Source: Nostocaceae cyanobacterium (lineage in GTDB: Bacteria; Cyanobacteriota; Cyanobacteriia; Cyanobacteriales; Nostocaceae). From it: DNA of 54,493 nucleotides. Shown in pieces: positions 33,811-43,004 of this stretch; within the stretch, counting starts at the first letter, position 1, and every line of letters begins with the position of its first letter. Made by a program: the position numbers and the translations under genes. A model generated the notes under the pieces. It ran no database searches. It was given only the letters and a program-made list of their open reading frames with translations, and was not told where the DNA came from. The DNA is taken from assembly GCA_030065825.1 (NCBI GenBank), contig JASJCY010000016.1:1-54493 (forward strand). Reading direction: 5' to 3'.

Positions 33811-34003
33811 GCTTAAGGGGGATGAGGGGTTAAACACATCACCTGAAACCCCAAAAAATACTTGCCAAGGACGAGTGGCAACTGTCTTCCCCTCCAAGGT
33901 AGTCCATCAGAAAAGCCGAGTTTACCGATTATTTTACCGTGGTCAAAAAAGGTGGCAATGAAAAAGGTTTCGATATTATCAGCTTTGGGAGGGGGGTTTT
34001 TCT
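33811..34003 (+). ncRNA. Possible structured small RNA (tentative)
   Basis: A TATGAT box at 33799-33804 precedes a region with three stems: GGGGTT/AACCCC (33826-33852), TTGCCA/TGGCAA (33862-33881), and a long-range CCCCTCCAA (33889-33897) with TTGGGAGGGG (33985-33994). The last is followed by GGTTTTTCTTT, which would act as terminator. The expected transcript is about 190 nt. I do not recognise the family; a 6S-like or regulatory RNA is only a guess. Confidence 0.3.
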
Positions 34004-34509
34004 TTGAGGGTAAATAGGTGATGAAAATTTACAGCCATACCTGTGTGTCTTTGCAAAGAGAATCCTTATATCTGAGACAAAAAATAATTTGTGACAATAT
34101 AATAATTTGACATCCTAAGGATAGAAAAAATCTTTCATTAGGAATAGAAATGCGAAAACTTGGCTCTGGTAACAATTCCAGGCTTTTAGCACCTGGAAAT
34201 TACTGTTATGCCTTTATCCTTAAGCGATAATATTCCGTATTTATACTGTTTGAAATCAAGGATATAAAAGCAGAAATTATGTATCAGAAATCGCAACTAC
34301 ACTGATTGTAGTTAAGGATAAGTAGAACAGAGGTGATTAACATTGAAAATATATAGTAGATTTTGCTGTCAGATTATAAAATATAAGAACATAGCTCCTT
34401 GCCAAGAATACCTACAGCCTTTGGCATATGATTAAGTATTAACAAGGAGCATGTAAAAGTTTTAGTAGGATTTATTTTTAACAGTTGAAATAGGGCATAA
34501 AGCAAAGCA

Positions 34510-35571
34510 ATGAATATTTCTGTTCTGGTCTTTGGAAGTGACAACTTTCTCACGACTCTTCCGGATCAGATTCGTGATACAAGTACTTTTAATGTAGAAG
34601 TAATTGGCAACCTTAATCAGGGGGTGTCCCGTATTCAAATAACGCCACCAGACATCTTGTTAGTACAGGCTAGCTGGGATGGCAGCATGGAACTTTGTTC
34701 TTGGTTAAAAGAACAAACAAAGTTATCTTGGATATACTGCATTCTCCTAGAGGATCGTGCCCAAGTACTGGCTCTCAAAAGTCAATCTGACTCGGAATGG
34801 GAGTCAGAGATGAACGCAGCAGCACTACAACAAGGAGCAGATGCCTACCTATGGCACCAAGTGAGAGAAACATCAAAGCAATCCTCAGGAGAATTAACCC
34901 CCAATCAGCGCTTATTGCTAGCTCAATTGACAGTTGGCTTACGCAAAGCCCATAAGTATCGCGATCTGATGCGCACAAATGATTTATTGTCAGCGATCGC
35001 CTTGGCTGATTCCCTCACACAACTGAATAACCGTCGTGCTTTGGAATGGGATTTACCCAGACAAATCCAAAAAGCCCGTGCTAAAGGCTCTTCTTTGAGT
35101 CTAATTATTCTAGATGTGGACTTCTTTAAGCGCATTAACGATACCTACGGACATTTAGTAGGCGATCGCCTTTTGCAATTATTGTGTACCCGTATCAAGC
35201 ACAACCTACGGTTTCAGGATACCCCTTTCCGTTATGGTGGTGAAGAATTCGTAATTATTTTGAGCGATACAAATTGCCAGGAAGCACTCCTTGTGGCAGA
35301 ACGTATTAATCGTATTGTTGGCGAACAACCATTTGCCGTCAGTAACACACTGGCTATTAACGTCACCATCAGCTTAGGAACAGCCTGTTTACAACCAAAG
35401 GATGACGATAAAGGAGAAAGCTTACTAAATCGCGCTGATCAATACCTGTTAAAAGCCAAAGCCAGTGGACGTAATTGCGTTATTGGTTGCGATCGCCATC
35501 AGGGGGATTCAGAGGAAGATCATCCCTTGGATGACTCCCATAAATCCCATCTTCAAGCAATTTCATCCTAG
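34510..35571 (+). CDS. Diguanylate cyclase, receiver-like domain + GGDEF
   Basis: 353 residues. Residues 1-125 look like a degenerate receiver domain (SVLVFGSDNFLTTL, PDILLVQASWDG, LEDRAQ), lacking an obvious phosphorylatable Asp pocket. The GGDEF domain spans about 160-325: DSLTQLNNRRALEWDL, LIILDVDFFKRINDTYGHLV, active-site GGEEF at 243-247, and the inhibitory I-site RFQD (234-237) at the canonical five-residue distance. It should make cyclic di-GMP with product inhibition. The C-terminus is a Ser/Asp/His-rich tail. It is transcribed alone, after a long leader region. Confidence 0.92.
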   Translation: MNISVLVFGSDNFLTTLPDQIRDTSTFNVEVIGNLNQGVSRIQITPPDILLVQASWDGSMELCSWLKEQTKLSWIYCILLEDRAQVLALKSQSDSEWESEMNAAALQQGADAYLWHQVRETSKQSSGELTPNQRLLLAQLTVGLRKAHKYRDLMRTNDLLSAIALADSLTQLNNRRALEWDLPRQIQKARAKGSSLSLIILDVDFFKRINDTYGHLVGDRLLQLLCTRIKHNLRFQDTPFRYGGEEFVIILSDTNCQEALLVAERINRIVGEQPFAVSNTLAINVTISLGTACLQPKDDDKGESLLNRADQYLLKAKASGRNCVIGCDRHQGDSEEDHPLDDSHKSHLQAISS

Positions 35572-35620
35572 AGAATCAAAAAAATGAGGATTTGTGAATT
35601 ATTACTGTTCAAGTAAATAC

Positions 35621-36292
35621 TTAAAATTCTTCCATTGCTTCTATGCATTCTGCTACCGATGCCCTTTGTGTCATTGCATTGACTAAAGCTTGGTACGCCA
35701 ACCAATTCTCTTGAATCAGGGTTTTTGCCTGAACAGAAGCAAACCTTTGTTTTTGCTCGCAAGCTGATATAGAAAAACCTAAATTTATTAAAGCCCCTGC
35801 TAACTTACTTTTATCATCACCTCCTCCTTCAGCGCGATCAAAAACCAAAGTTTCTGCTGTAATACCAGCCATCCAAATGGTACAGTAACGATCCAACATT
35901 TGAGCGCTGATAGTTCCCCCCTCCAATTGAGATGCCAATTCTCGATCATCAAAGGTAACTCCCCCTTGTCCTGGTTGTTGTTGTTTCCATGCTTCCCAAG
36001 CGCTAAGGGTGTAACCAACTACAGGAACACCCAATAGGTAAGCCACTAAAAAGTGCCCTGCTTCATGATGGACTATCCGTTTTCGATATTCCGGCCAGAA
36101 ACCAGCTATCCAATCTAAAAATAGGTTTCCACCCCTACCGTCTAAGCTAAAAGCATCAAAAGTCGCTATTCCTAATACAGTGAAGGTAGCAAGTGCAGGA
36201 ACTGTCGGTGACAAGTGAAATAATCCTCCCAAGAGGGTGGAAACAGTCATTACAAATACTGATATTGCCACTAAATTCAGAGCGATGCCCAT
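35621..36292 (-). CDS. M41-like (FtsH peptidase-type) membrane protein lacking AAA domain
   Basis: 223 residues. Two N-terminal hydrophobic segments (4-25 and 30-46) are followed by HHEAGHFLVAYLLG with zinc-site H76-E77-x2-H80, the motif of peptidase M41. Later TIWMAGITAETLVFD and GGGDDKSKL correspond to the FtsH region that provides the third zinc ligand (Asp). There is no AAA ATPase domain, so this is the cyanobacterial/plastid group of FtsH-protease-like proteins. Whether it is active without ATPase partners is unknown. It converges with the diguanylate cyclase gene and has no operon partner. Confidence 0.82.
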   Translation of the reverse strand: MGIALNLVAISVFVMTVSTLLGGLFHLSPTVPALATFTVLGIATFDAFSLDGRGGNLFLDWIAGFWPEYRKRIVHHEAGHFLVAYLLGVPVVGYTLSAWEAWKQQQPGQGGVTFDDRELASQLEGGTISAQMLDRYCTIWMAGITAETLVFDRAEGGGDDKSKLAGALINLGFSISACEQKQRFASVQAKTLIQENWLAYQALVNAMTQRASVAECIEAMEEF

Positions 36293-37302
36293 ACTTAAAT
36301 ACGGTTATACTACTTAATATTTTTCTAATTATCATCCCAACGCCCTAGGTATGCTATAACCCTTTGAAATTTTTCGTAATTTATACGGATAGGTACAAGA
36401 TATGATTTGGTGCAAGATATGTACTAAGGGTAAATGGTAAATCAATGTTTCTGTATATGAGGAAACATTGAATCTACTTTATACGTCTATCCCTCTCATG
36501 TACATTTGTACATTGGTTCAATTTTGCTACTTTACTTTGCAGTACAAACCAAACATTACCAAAGCTTTACTTAAAAATTAGCAGTAGTGAATTATACTTT
36601 TTTCTTGAAGTTTAGGAGGAATAATAAATTTTATTTCCCATGTCCGTAATTTTCAATAGCAGTTATTATATGGCACTCTTGACGATGCGACGACTCAATG
36701 CTAAAAATTGCGAACTTTCTCCATTTCCCAGTTTTATCAGTTATTGGTGTATCGACCTCATAAGGACTACTTGTAAATGGTGGAGCAAAAAGATATTAAT
36801 AAAGCAACCTGCATTTTTTATATAAATATAAATTCATTTGTTTATATTTATATAGTTTTATAGGTTATTCGTGAAGTTGATCAACATTCATAACCCCAGA
36901 GTGATTACAATTTATGATTACTATGACCAGTATATTAAGAAAAGTAAATCCTTTGAATACTGTTGTAAGTCAATGGGTAAACTTTATGAACTAGGTGCAA
37001 ATGGAAATGAACCCTATTTCCAGGGTGTTTAAATCGTGCCACAAATCAGCCATCAAAGGCTTTTGAGTTTCATCCGTATCATTTTTTAGTACTTTAGTGC
37101 TACAAAACTGACCAAGATTAACACTTTTTCTTCCAGACTAATTTAGTTCTGCTTATCCTAAATTAGTCATCATGAATATCAAAATTTAGATATATTTTTG
37201 ATAAGTGTTATCAGAAATAACATCTACCAATTTGTTTTTGCAAAGAAATAACCTCCGAATTGAAGTTAATATTTGCATATCTACCAGAAATAAATAAAAA
37301 TA
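36293..37302. other. 1-kb intergenic region, mostly unique AT-rich DNA
   Basis: No convincing gene. It includes two adjacent partial ends of the CATATCTTGCACC repeat (GGTACAAGATATG and GGTGCAAGATATG, 36392-36422) and a perfect 9-bp inverted repeat CAATGTTTC/GAAACATTG (36443-36470). An open frame at 36640-36825 has a start preceded by AGGAGGAATAA-like sequence, but its translation has no recognisable features. Promoters for the M41-like gene and the small membrane protein should be at the two ends. Confidence 0.5.
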
Positions 37303-37596
37303 ATGATGATACCAACATTGACAGTTTATGGTGTAATTTTATTATACCTAATGATGGCTTACCGGTTTTTTTCCTCATGGTTAGATTTTTTTATAGCTGA
37401 TGAGGAAATGAATTCCAGGGAGCGTTATTTTTATGGTGTAGTTTTAATTGCAGCTAGCTTATTATGGTTAATAGTAGTTCCATTTGCGTACCTGGAGTTG
37501 TTGAAATTTCATAAAAAGCATAAAGCAGTTATTGATTTTCTGATCAATGCTTCAAATTCTGGTATTACGACTGAGGATATTACTACTGATGGTTGA
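37303..37596 (+). CDS. Small membrane protein of unknown function
   Basis: 97 residues. Two hydrophobic helices are evident: TLTVYGVILLYLMMAYRFF (about 5-23) and YGVVLIAASLLWLIVVPFAY (about 44-63), joined by an acidic loop (FIADEEMNSRER). A charged, probably cytoplasmic tail follows (KFHKKHKAV...). I do not recognise a family, though the codon use looks like that of its neighbours. It is alone on this strand and converges with the DUF4340 gene. Confidence 0.6.
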   Translation: MMIPTLTVYGVILLYLMMAYRFFSSWLDFFIADEEMNSRERYFYGVVLIAASLLWLIVVPFAYLELLKFHKKHKAVIDFLINASNSGITTEDITTDG

Positions 37597-37641
37597 TACA
37601 TTTGTTGGATTCAATAACGACCTGTTAAAAACCTAAGAAGT

Positions 37642-38265
37642 TTATTTATTTTTTGCCGGAGTTGGTTTCTTACTACTAGGTGACGGTTTTTCTTCACTTT
37701 TTGTTTCAGGTTGTTTCCATTCTGAAAGGCTGCGGTTAACTGCATTCTGAAAATCTTTAGAAACTAATAGCACATTTACATTACCCTCTAGTTTTGCAGC
37801 TGGATCAATTTGAGCATATACAAAACTACCATTAAAGTTAGGATTGCCCACAATTAATTGATGGGTTTTTTGATTTTTCAGGGTTAAGTTAATAGTAGCT
37901 TGGGGTGGTTTTAAGCCAAATTCTGCTAGTTGATTAGCTGGTACAGATACAGTACTATCCCTTTTACCTTGCACCAGCAAATCCATTAAATAAGAGACAG
38001 AGGGGTCACTAGCTGGTGTTTTTTCTGGAGATGTCATCATCCATTTTGGTTTATCGGCATTTTTGTTACGTTCCAAATGGATTGTGAAATTTTTATTAGT
38101 TATCTTCAAGGATTGTACATCATCGGCTGCAAAGGAAAAAAATTGTTGTTGTTTCTGTTTGACTTCCTCTTGTCGATTCTTCCAATAAAATTCATAGAAA
38201 TAAACAAAGCCACCCAACAAGAGTGCTGAAAGTAGCAAAATTAAAGTACTGCGCTGTAATTTCAT
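37642..38265 (-). CDS. DUF4340 domain protein of a Gld-like ABC system
   Basis: 207 residues. An N-terminal membrane helix (STLILLLSALLLGGFVYFYEF) is followed by a periplasmic DUF4340 domain (FSFAADDVQSLKITNKNFTI, PKWMMTSPEKTPASDPSVSY, LAEFGLKPPQATINL, LIVGNPNFNGSFVYAQ). The tail is Lys/Pro/Ser-rich. The start is ATG 38265 rather than the in-frame TTG at 38280; GGAG lies 16 bases upstream, further than usual. It is the last gene of the minus-strand ABC cluster; DUF4340 proteins commonly accompany GldG-like proteins. Its biochemical role is unknown. Confidence 0.8.
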   Translation of the reverse strand: MKLQRSTLILLLSALLLGGFVYFYEFYWKNRQEEVKQKQQQFFSFAADDVQSLKITNKNFTIHLERNKNADKPKWMMTSPEKTPASDPSVSYLMDLLVQGKRDSTVSVPANQLAEFGLKPPQATINLTLKNQKTHQLIVGNPNFNGSFVYAQIDPAAKLEGNVNVLLVSKDFQNAVNRSLSEWKQPETKSEEKPSPSSKKPTPAKNK

Positions 38266-38280
38266 TTTTATTTTTATCAA

Positions 38281-38509
38281 CTCCTTATATTATTTTGTAA
38301 ATTATGGATTCGTAGGGGCGCAATGCTTGCGCCCAATATAGGATTACAAAACTTACACCCAATGTAGAATTGCAAAACTTGCGCCCATAAATTTGGAATT
38401 ACCATTCACCAATTACCAATTACCAATTACCAATTACCAATTACTAATTACCAATTACCAATTACCAATTACCAATTACCAATTACCCATTACCAATTAC
38501 CTTTTAGTT
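38281..38509. repeat. AATTACC heptamer STRR and TTGCGCCC modules
   Basis: GTAGGGGCGCAATGCTTGCG (38312-38331), then two degenerate AAACTTGCGCCCA-like units, then about 13 copies of AATTACC (38403-38498). The array lies between the GldG-like and DUF4340 genes, so a cotranscript would carry it. Confidence 0.9.
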
Positions 38510-40321
38510 TTATCTTCTTTGCCACCAGAGAAAAGCCGCAGACAGCAATCCAAGGAGAGGTAAAACCAAAAGTGATGACCATGCTAAAACATTAGCTTGT
38601 GCTTGACTCAGATTCAGCCGCCGATTTTTTGTTTCTTTGGGACGAATGGAAAGAGGTTGTGTGTCTTGCTGACTTAACCAAGTCACTGAGTTGAGAAATA
38701 CATCTCCATTTAGTTGCTGTTCAAATAAGCCATCGGTGGCAAAAGTGGAATTTCCGAACACTACTAACCGAGATTCTTTAGCAGTTTCTTCTTTTTTGTT
38801 TTCACTCTTGGGAGTAGGAGAAGCAGTGGGAGTAGGACTAGATTTACTTTCTGTTTTTGGTGATGCTTCTGTTTTTGGTGTGGGAGAAGCAGTGGGAGTA
38901 GGACTAGATTTACTTTCTGTTTTTGGTGATGCTTCTGTTTTTGGTGTGGGAGAAGCAGTGGGAGTAGGACTAGATTTAGTCTCTGTTTTTGATGATGCTT
39001 CTGTTTTTGGAGTAGGGGAAGTAGTGGAAGTTGGTTGGGGTTTTGGTGCAGGTTTTTCTGGTATTTTGCGGGTTAATGCCACACCCAGAGTTAGAGGACC
39101 TCTACTATCTCCATCTTCTTCATTAAATTCCAAATTTTCGCTTTCTAGGTCGCTTTCTGCCCAACTGTTGGGAAAAGCTTTAGTTAATAGTAAAGCACTA
39201 GATTCTACTCCTTTAACTGACTCAATTTCTAATGGTCGCGCTAAGGGATAAAAAGAAATACCATTGTCAAAATCTTTAGTAATGGGATGTTGTCCATATT
39301 CTGTGACAATGGGAACTGCGGAACCCAAGGTGTTTTTAGCAGTAATATCAACTGCTAAACGAGTATCTAGCTTTATACCCCATTGTGCAAGTAAACTCTC
39401 CAATTTAGATTCTATACCCGGATCTATTGCTAACAGCAAGTTACCACCTGCGTTAAGATAGTCTTGCAAAGCTTTGACCTCAGAATCTAACAATGCTCTT
39501 TCTGAACCTGCTACCACTACTACAGCTGCATCAGCAGGAACCCTTGACTGTTCTGTAAGGTTTAATGGCTTGGCAATGTAGTTTTTATCAGCCAATGCTT
39601 TAACTGCTTGGGAAACAGCATTTTTGCCCCGAGACAGACTATGTTCGCCATGACCTTGGAGGAAGTAAACTGTAACTGTGGTATTGCTGGTGATTTGTTG
39701 CAGACGATTTGTCAATTGGATTTCCGATAGACGTTCGTTGTTGAGATTATTTACTACCTGTACTAATTCCCGTCTATCCCGATATTCCAAATAAACTTCC
39801 CCAAAAGATTTGACACCAAATTTTTCTGCTAATCCTGGTTTCGACCGAGGATCTACATACTCAAATTTAAATTTAGAATTCCAAGAACGATAATTTTCCA
39901 ATAATTCTCTATCTTGGGAATTTTGATTGACATCAAATACCCATACTTTCACGGGTTCTTTTAAAGAGTTTACCAATTCTTGGGACTGGGGAGCAAGGGT
40001 AAACAGTTTGGTTTCCGTTAAATCGGTTTTGATGTTGTAACGGGTACCCAAGAAATTAATTAATCCTATAATTACCAATACTGCTACAGTTGCCACTATA
40101 GCATTAGTACCAGCTTGGGTAGAACGACGTTCCCACCATTTAGTTTGTTGACTTTGTCGTACTAACCAAAATCCAGTACTGACAATTCCAATAATAATAA
40201 ATGCAAGGGGTAAAATTCCCCACTCTTCCGATAGGAACCCAATTGTTAACCCCGCAGCTATTAGGAATAAACCCAACCACAATAAATATTTCCAGGGTTT
40301 GTATTTACCGAGAATTTTCAT
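38510..40321 (-). CDS. GldG-like ABC-associated membrane protein
   Basis: 603 residues from ATG 40321; the upstream in-frame ATG (40342) lies in GACAAAT heptamers and is less likely. Two N-terminal membrane helices (WLGLFLIAAGLTIGFL and LPLAFIIIGIVSTGFWLV), a third near 80-100, a large periplasmic GldG/IFT52-like region (LKEPVKVWVFDVN, VTVYFLQGHGEHSL, LNAGGNLLLAIDPG), and a C-terminal helix (VLAWSSLLVLPLLGLLSAAF). A Pro/Thr/Ser linker (about 420-510) has three 22-residue repeats (TPKTEASPKTESKSSPTPTA-like) encoded by 66-bp tandem DNA. GldG is part of the GldAFG ABC complex of gliding bacteria; the cyanobacterial substrate is not known. Confidence 0.85.
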   Translation of the reverse strand: MKILGKYKPWKYLLWLGLFLIAAGLTIGFLSEEWGILPLAFIIIGIVSTGFWLVRQSQQTKWWERRSTQAGTNAIVATVAVLVIIGLINFLGTRYNIKTDLTETKLFTLAPQSQELVNSLKEPVKVWVFDVNQNSQDRELLENYRSWNSKFKFEYVDPRSKPGLAEKFGVKSFGEVYLEYRDRRELVQVVNNLNNERLSEIQLTNRLQQITSNTTVTVYFLQGHGEHSLSRGKNAVSQAVKALADKNYIAKPLNLTEQSRVPADAAVVVVAGSERALLDSEVKALQDYLNAGGNLLLAIDPGIESKLESLLAQWGIKLDTRLAVDITAKNTLGSAVPIVTEYGQHPITKDFDNGISFYPLARPLEIESVKGVESSALLLTKAFPNSWAESDLESENLEFNEEDGDSRGPLTLGVALTRKIPEKPAPKPQPTSTTSPTPKTEASSKTETKSSPTPTASPTPKTEASPKTESKSSPTPTASPTPKTEASPKTESKSSPTPTASPTPKSENKKEETAKESRLVVFGNSTFATDGLFEQQLNGDVFLNSVTWLSQQDTQPLSIRPKETKNRRLNLSQAQANVLAWSSLLVLPLLGLLSAAFLWWQRR

Positions 40322-40688
40322 ATTTATTTTGTCATTTGTCATTTGTCATTTGTCATTTGTCATTTGTCATTTGTCATTGGTTATTTGTCATTGGTTATTT
40401 GTCATTGGTTATTTGTCATTGGTTATTTGTCATTGGTTATTTGTCATTGGTTATTTGTCATTGGTTATTTGTCATTGGTCATACTCTACGAGAAGCCGCT
40501 GCGCGTCTATGTCATTTGTCATTGCTTTTGTTCTATGTCCGCACCAGCTATATCACAACTTACCAATCACCAATTACCAATTACCCATTACCCATTACCC
40601 ATTACCAATTACCCATTACCCATTACCAATTACCCATTACCAATTACCCATTACCAATTACCCATTACCAATTACCAATTACCAATAA
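40322..40688. repeat. TCATTTG/TCATTGG and AATTACC heptamer arrays
   Basis: Two STRR blocks fill the gap between permease and GldG-like genes: TCATTTG / TTATTTGTCATTGG units (40327-40480) and AATTACC units (40561-40686). Between them is a dispersed ACGAGAAGCCGCTGCGCGTC module (40486-40511). Open frames here read as repetitive FVIGYLSLVICHW or LPITHYP and are not genes. Confidence 0.92.
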
Positions 40689-41501
40689 TTAACGTCGTTG
40701 AAAACGAAGTGCATCAATTGATTGTGCTGTGAGAAAGATTCCTAAAAAAATGTAACCCCCAAACAATATCAAACTACTAGTTTCAAAAATTCCTTGGGTG
40801 AAATTACTGTAATGTTTTAGTAATGACATATGAACTAAGACTTCGCCAAAAGTTCCGCCCATATTTTTGGCAATTAAATCCACAAATAACAGTAATAAAA
40901 TTAACGCAAAAGTAAAAACCGCAGCCAAAATTGTACTGTCTGTTAACGAAGAAATAAACATTCCTAAAGACAAAATTGATGCCGCTAACAAGATTAATCC
41001 TAAATGACCCAGTAAAGGAATAGTAGCAGCCATTGGTGGGTTAGAAGCACTTAAAGTAATGGCTTCTAACACCATAATCGGTGCAATGATAGCAGTAAAA
41101 AAGGTAACTACACCCAATAATTTACCAACCGCTACAGCCCAATTAGTAACTGGAGATGTGGCTAAAAGTTCTAGGGTGCCAAGTTTACGTTCTTCCGCAT
41201 AAAGCCCCATAGATAAAATGGGCAGCACGAATAATAATAACCACCCCAAACGGTCTAAAAATGCCCGTATAAACTGGTAAGGAACATCAATGGGTGGAAT
41301 AGGAACACCAAACTGTTGTCCTTGGACGTCTAATGCCGCTACATAAGAAATAATCCCATCTGGTCCCAGCAAAATCAAAATCAGAAATAAACCCGCCAAA
41401 AACCAAAAAACACTGGCGATCGCATAAGCTAAAGGCGATACAAAATAGCTTTGCAATTCTCGGCGATAAATGGCAATTATATTATTCAGTACTACACCCA
41501 T
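40689..41501 (-). CDS. ABC transporter permease, GldF-like (ABC-2 type)
   Basis: 270 residues with six hydrophobic segments (for example AIASVFWFLAGLFLILILLG, LGWLLLFVLPILSMGLYAEE, VVTFFTAIIAPIMVLEAITL, TILAAVFTFALILLLLFVDL and SLILFGGYIFLGIFLTAQSI). The EERKLGTLELLATSPVTN loop is the ABC-2 permease coupling signature. Its ATG follows the ATPase stop codon with no gap (TAAATG), so translation is coupled. It forms the membrane part of the Gld-like system with the ATPase and GldG-like proteins. The permease stop is followed by the AATTACC array. Confidence 0.9.
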   Translation of the reverse strand: MGVVLNNIIAIYRRELQSYFVSPLAYAIASVFWFLAGLFLILILLGPDGIISYVAALDVQGQQFGVPIPPIDVPYQFIRAFLDRLGWLLLFVLPILSMGLYAEERKLGTLELLATSPVTNWAVAVGKLLGVVTFFTAIIAPIMVLEAITLSASNPPMAATIPLLGHLGLILLAASILSLGMFISSLTDSTILAAVFTFALILLLLFVDLIAKNMGGTFGEVLVHMSLLKHYSNFTQGIFETSSLILFGGYIFLGIFLTAQSIDALRFQRR

Positions 41502-42506
41502 TTAAGCCCCTTCCTCCTCTATGGCTGCTGAGTCTGTCTCAGTCGGTAAATTTTTTTCTTCTGTAGTTAGTTGTAAGAATGCATCTTCCAAAGTCGCACT
41601 CACCCGTCGCATTTCATAGATACCTAATCCTGCATTTACCAAAGTTACAGCTATATCACGTCCCAGTTCACTTCCCGGTTGGGACATCACTCGCAAACAG
41701 GTACGGTTTTCTCCCATGGGTTTATGTATACCCACAGCAGTAATCGATTCTACCGCAGTAATACTCGGTATATTTTGCAATACTTGTTGGGCAGTTGCAA
41801 ATTCTCCCTCAATTTCTACTTCATAGCTAGAATTACCAGCCAACTCTATCATCAGGTTTTCTGGGGTATTCGTTGCTACTACTTTGCCACCATTGATGAT
41901 TGCTACTCGGCTACAAGTCATACTCACTTCCGGCAAAATGTGGGTAGAAAGGATAATCGTGTGGGTTCCAGCTAGGCTTTTAATTAAATTGCGCACATCA
42001 ATAATTTGCCGGGGGTCTAATCCTACCGTGGGTTCGTCTAAAATAATGGCTGGTGGATCGTGGACAATTGCCTGGGCAATTCCAACCCGTTGACGATACC
42101 CCTTAGAAAGCTTGCGAATAATAGTGTGACGTTTATCGTACAAATTACACCGTTCCATCGCTGCTTTAATCTTAGAAGCGCGATCGCCACTACTCACTCC
42201 CTTAATTCGCGCTACAAAATACAGAAATGCTTCCACACTCATTTCAGGATATAACGGAGGTGTTTCTGGTAAATAGCCAATCCGCTGTCGTACAGCCAGG
42301 GAGTTTTCATGGACATCATAGCCAGCTATCCGCGCTGTCCCCCCAGTTGCAGGTAAATAACCAGCTAAAATTCGCATAGTTGTGGTTTTACCAGCACCAT
42401 TGGGTCCCAAAAAACCAAGAATCTCCCCAGGTTCGACATTAAAAGTAACGTCAGTAATCGCAGGAGTAGAACCGTAAACTTTACTCAGATGTTCAACTTC
42501 AATCAT
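41502..42506 (-). CDS. ABC transporter ATP-binding protein, GldA-like
   Basis: 334 residues. Walker A GPNGAGKTTT (34-43), Q-loop around YLPETPPLYPEM, signature LSKGYRQRVGIAQ (about 134-146), Walker B IILDEPTVGLD (about 156-166), and the H-loop in ILSTHILPEV. The C-terminal 100 residues form the extra domain common in ABC-2/GldA ATPases (SYEVEIEGEFATAQQVLQNI..., EMRRVSATLEDAFLQLT). First gene of the minus-strand operon ATPase-permease-GldG-DUF4340. Its promoter should be in the repeat-rich region above 42506. Confidence 0.93.
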   Translation of the reverse strand: MIEVEHLSKVYGSTPAITDVTFNVEPGEILGFLGPNGAGKTTTMRILAGYLPATGGTARIAGYDVHENSLAVRQRIGYLPETPPLYPEMSVEAFLYFVARIKGVSSGDRASKIKAAMERCNLYDKRHTIIRKLSKGYRQRVGIAQAIVHDPPAIILDEPTVGLDPRQIIDVRNLIKSLAGTHTIILSTHILPEVSMTCSRVAIINGGKVVATNTPENLMIELAGNSSYEVEIEGEFATAQQVLQNIPSITAVESITAVGIHKPMGENRTCLRVMSQPGSELGRDIAVTLVNAGLGIYEMRRVSATLEDAFLQLTTEEKNLPTETDSAAIEEEGA

Positions 42507-43004
42507 CTGTTTTTCCTAATAGGAACCGATAACGTACCAAATAATAACTTAAGTTGGGAAATGGCGAATGGGGAGGTAGGGGCGCAATGCTTGCGCCCAA
42601 AGGGGTTTGCAATCCTTGCGCCCAAAGGGGTTTGCAATCCTTGCGCCCAAAGGGGTTTGCAATCCTTGTGCCCAAAGGGGTTTGCAATCCTTGTGCCCAA
42701 CGGGGTTTGCAATGTTTGCGCCCAGCGGGGTTTGCAATCCTTGTGCCCAACGGGGTTTGCAATGCTTGTGCCCAACGGGGTTTGCAATCCTTGTGCCCAA
42801 CGGGGTTTGCAATGCTTGTGCCCACCGGGGTTTTTCCCCCCAGAAGAGTGGGGAAATGGGGAGGATAAGGGAGACAAGGGAGAGGGGCAGAATTAATAAC
42901 TTCTAACTTCCAACTCCCAACTCTTGGGCGCAAGCATTGCGCCCCTACACAAGATAAATTTAATTAAGGCTGTCATAATTGAAACATTTAACTATCAATC
43001 ATCA
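42507..43004. repeat. 24-bp tandem array and GCGCAATGCTTGCGC palindromes
   Basis: About ten units of a 24-bp repeat (AGGGGTTTGCAATCCTTGCG plus CCCA) at 42576-42832, grown from the GGGGCGCAATGCTTGCGCCC palindrome and showing C/T and G/A variants between units. An inverted copy of the palindrome lies at 42924-42946. Since 24 is divisible by three, all six frames stay open; I regard these as non-coding. The promoters of the ABC operon and of the SLH protein must lie around or inside this array. Confidence 0.92.

Larger units (their letters stand above)
33286..34509. other. 1.2-kb intergenic region
   Basis: No protein gene is supported. It holds a complete MITE-like element (33297-33495), an intrinsic terminator (33652-33688), a possible structured transcript (about 33811-34003) and a hairpin TTCCAGG...CCTGGAA (34168-34193). 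The last 300 bp are AT-rich leader of the diguanylate cyclase gene. Confidence 0.6.

Noticed and set aside
33811-34003. Cobalamin riboswitch, suggested by GGCAACTGTC-like sequence
   Set aside because: The B12-box and core elements do not appear in the right order on either strand, and the next gene is a diguanylate cyclase.
36640-36825. 61-codon frame in the 1-kb gap
   Set aside because: It has a purine-rich stretch upstream, but the translation shows no domain, membrane pattern or similarity that I can recognise.
38691-39251. 186-codon frame on the plus strand rich in VGVGLDLLSVFGDASVFG
   Set aside because: It is antisense to the tandem linker repeats of the GldG-like gene; the minus-strand frame has clear domain matches.
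40201-40732. Long frames of FVIGYLSLVICHW and LPITHYQ repeats
   Set aside because: They read through heptamer STRRs antisense to the ABC genes, with no independent coding evidence.
42499-42933. Several overlapping frames encoding repeats such as CNPCAQRGLQ and GLQTPLGTRI
   Set aside because: They are artefacts of the 24-bp array, which is open in all six frames; I treat it as non-coding.
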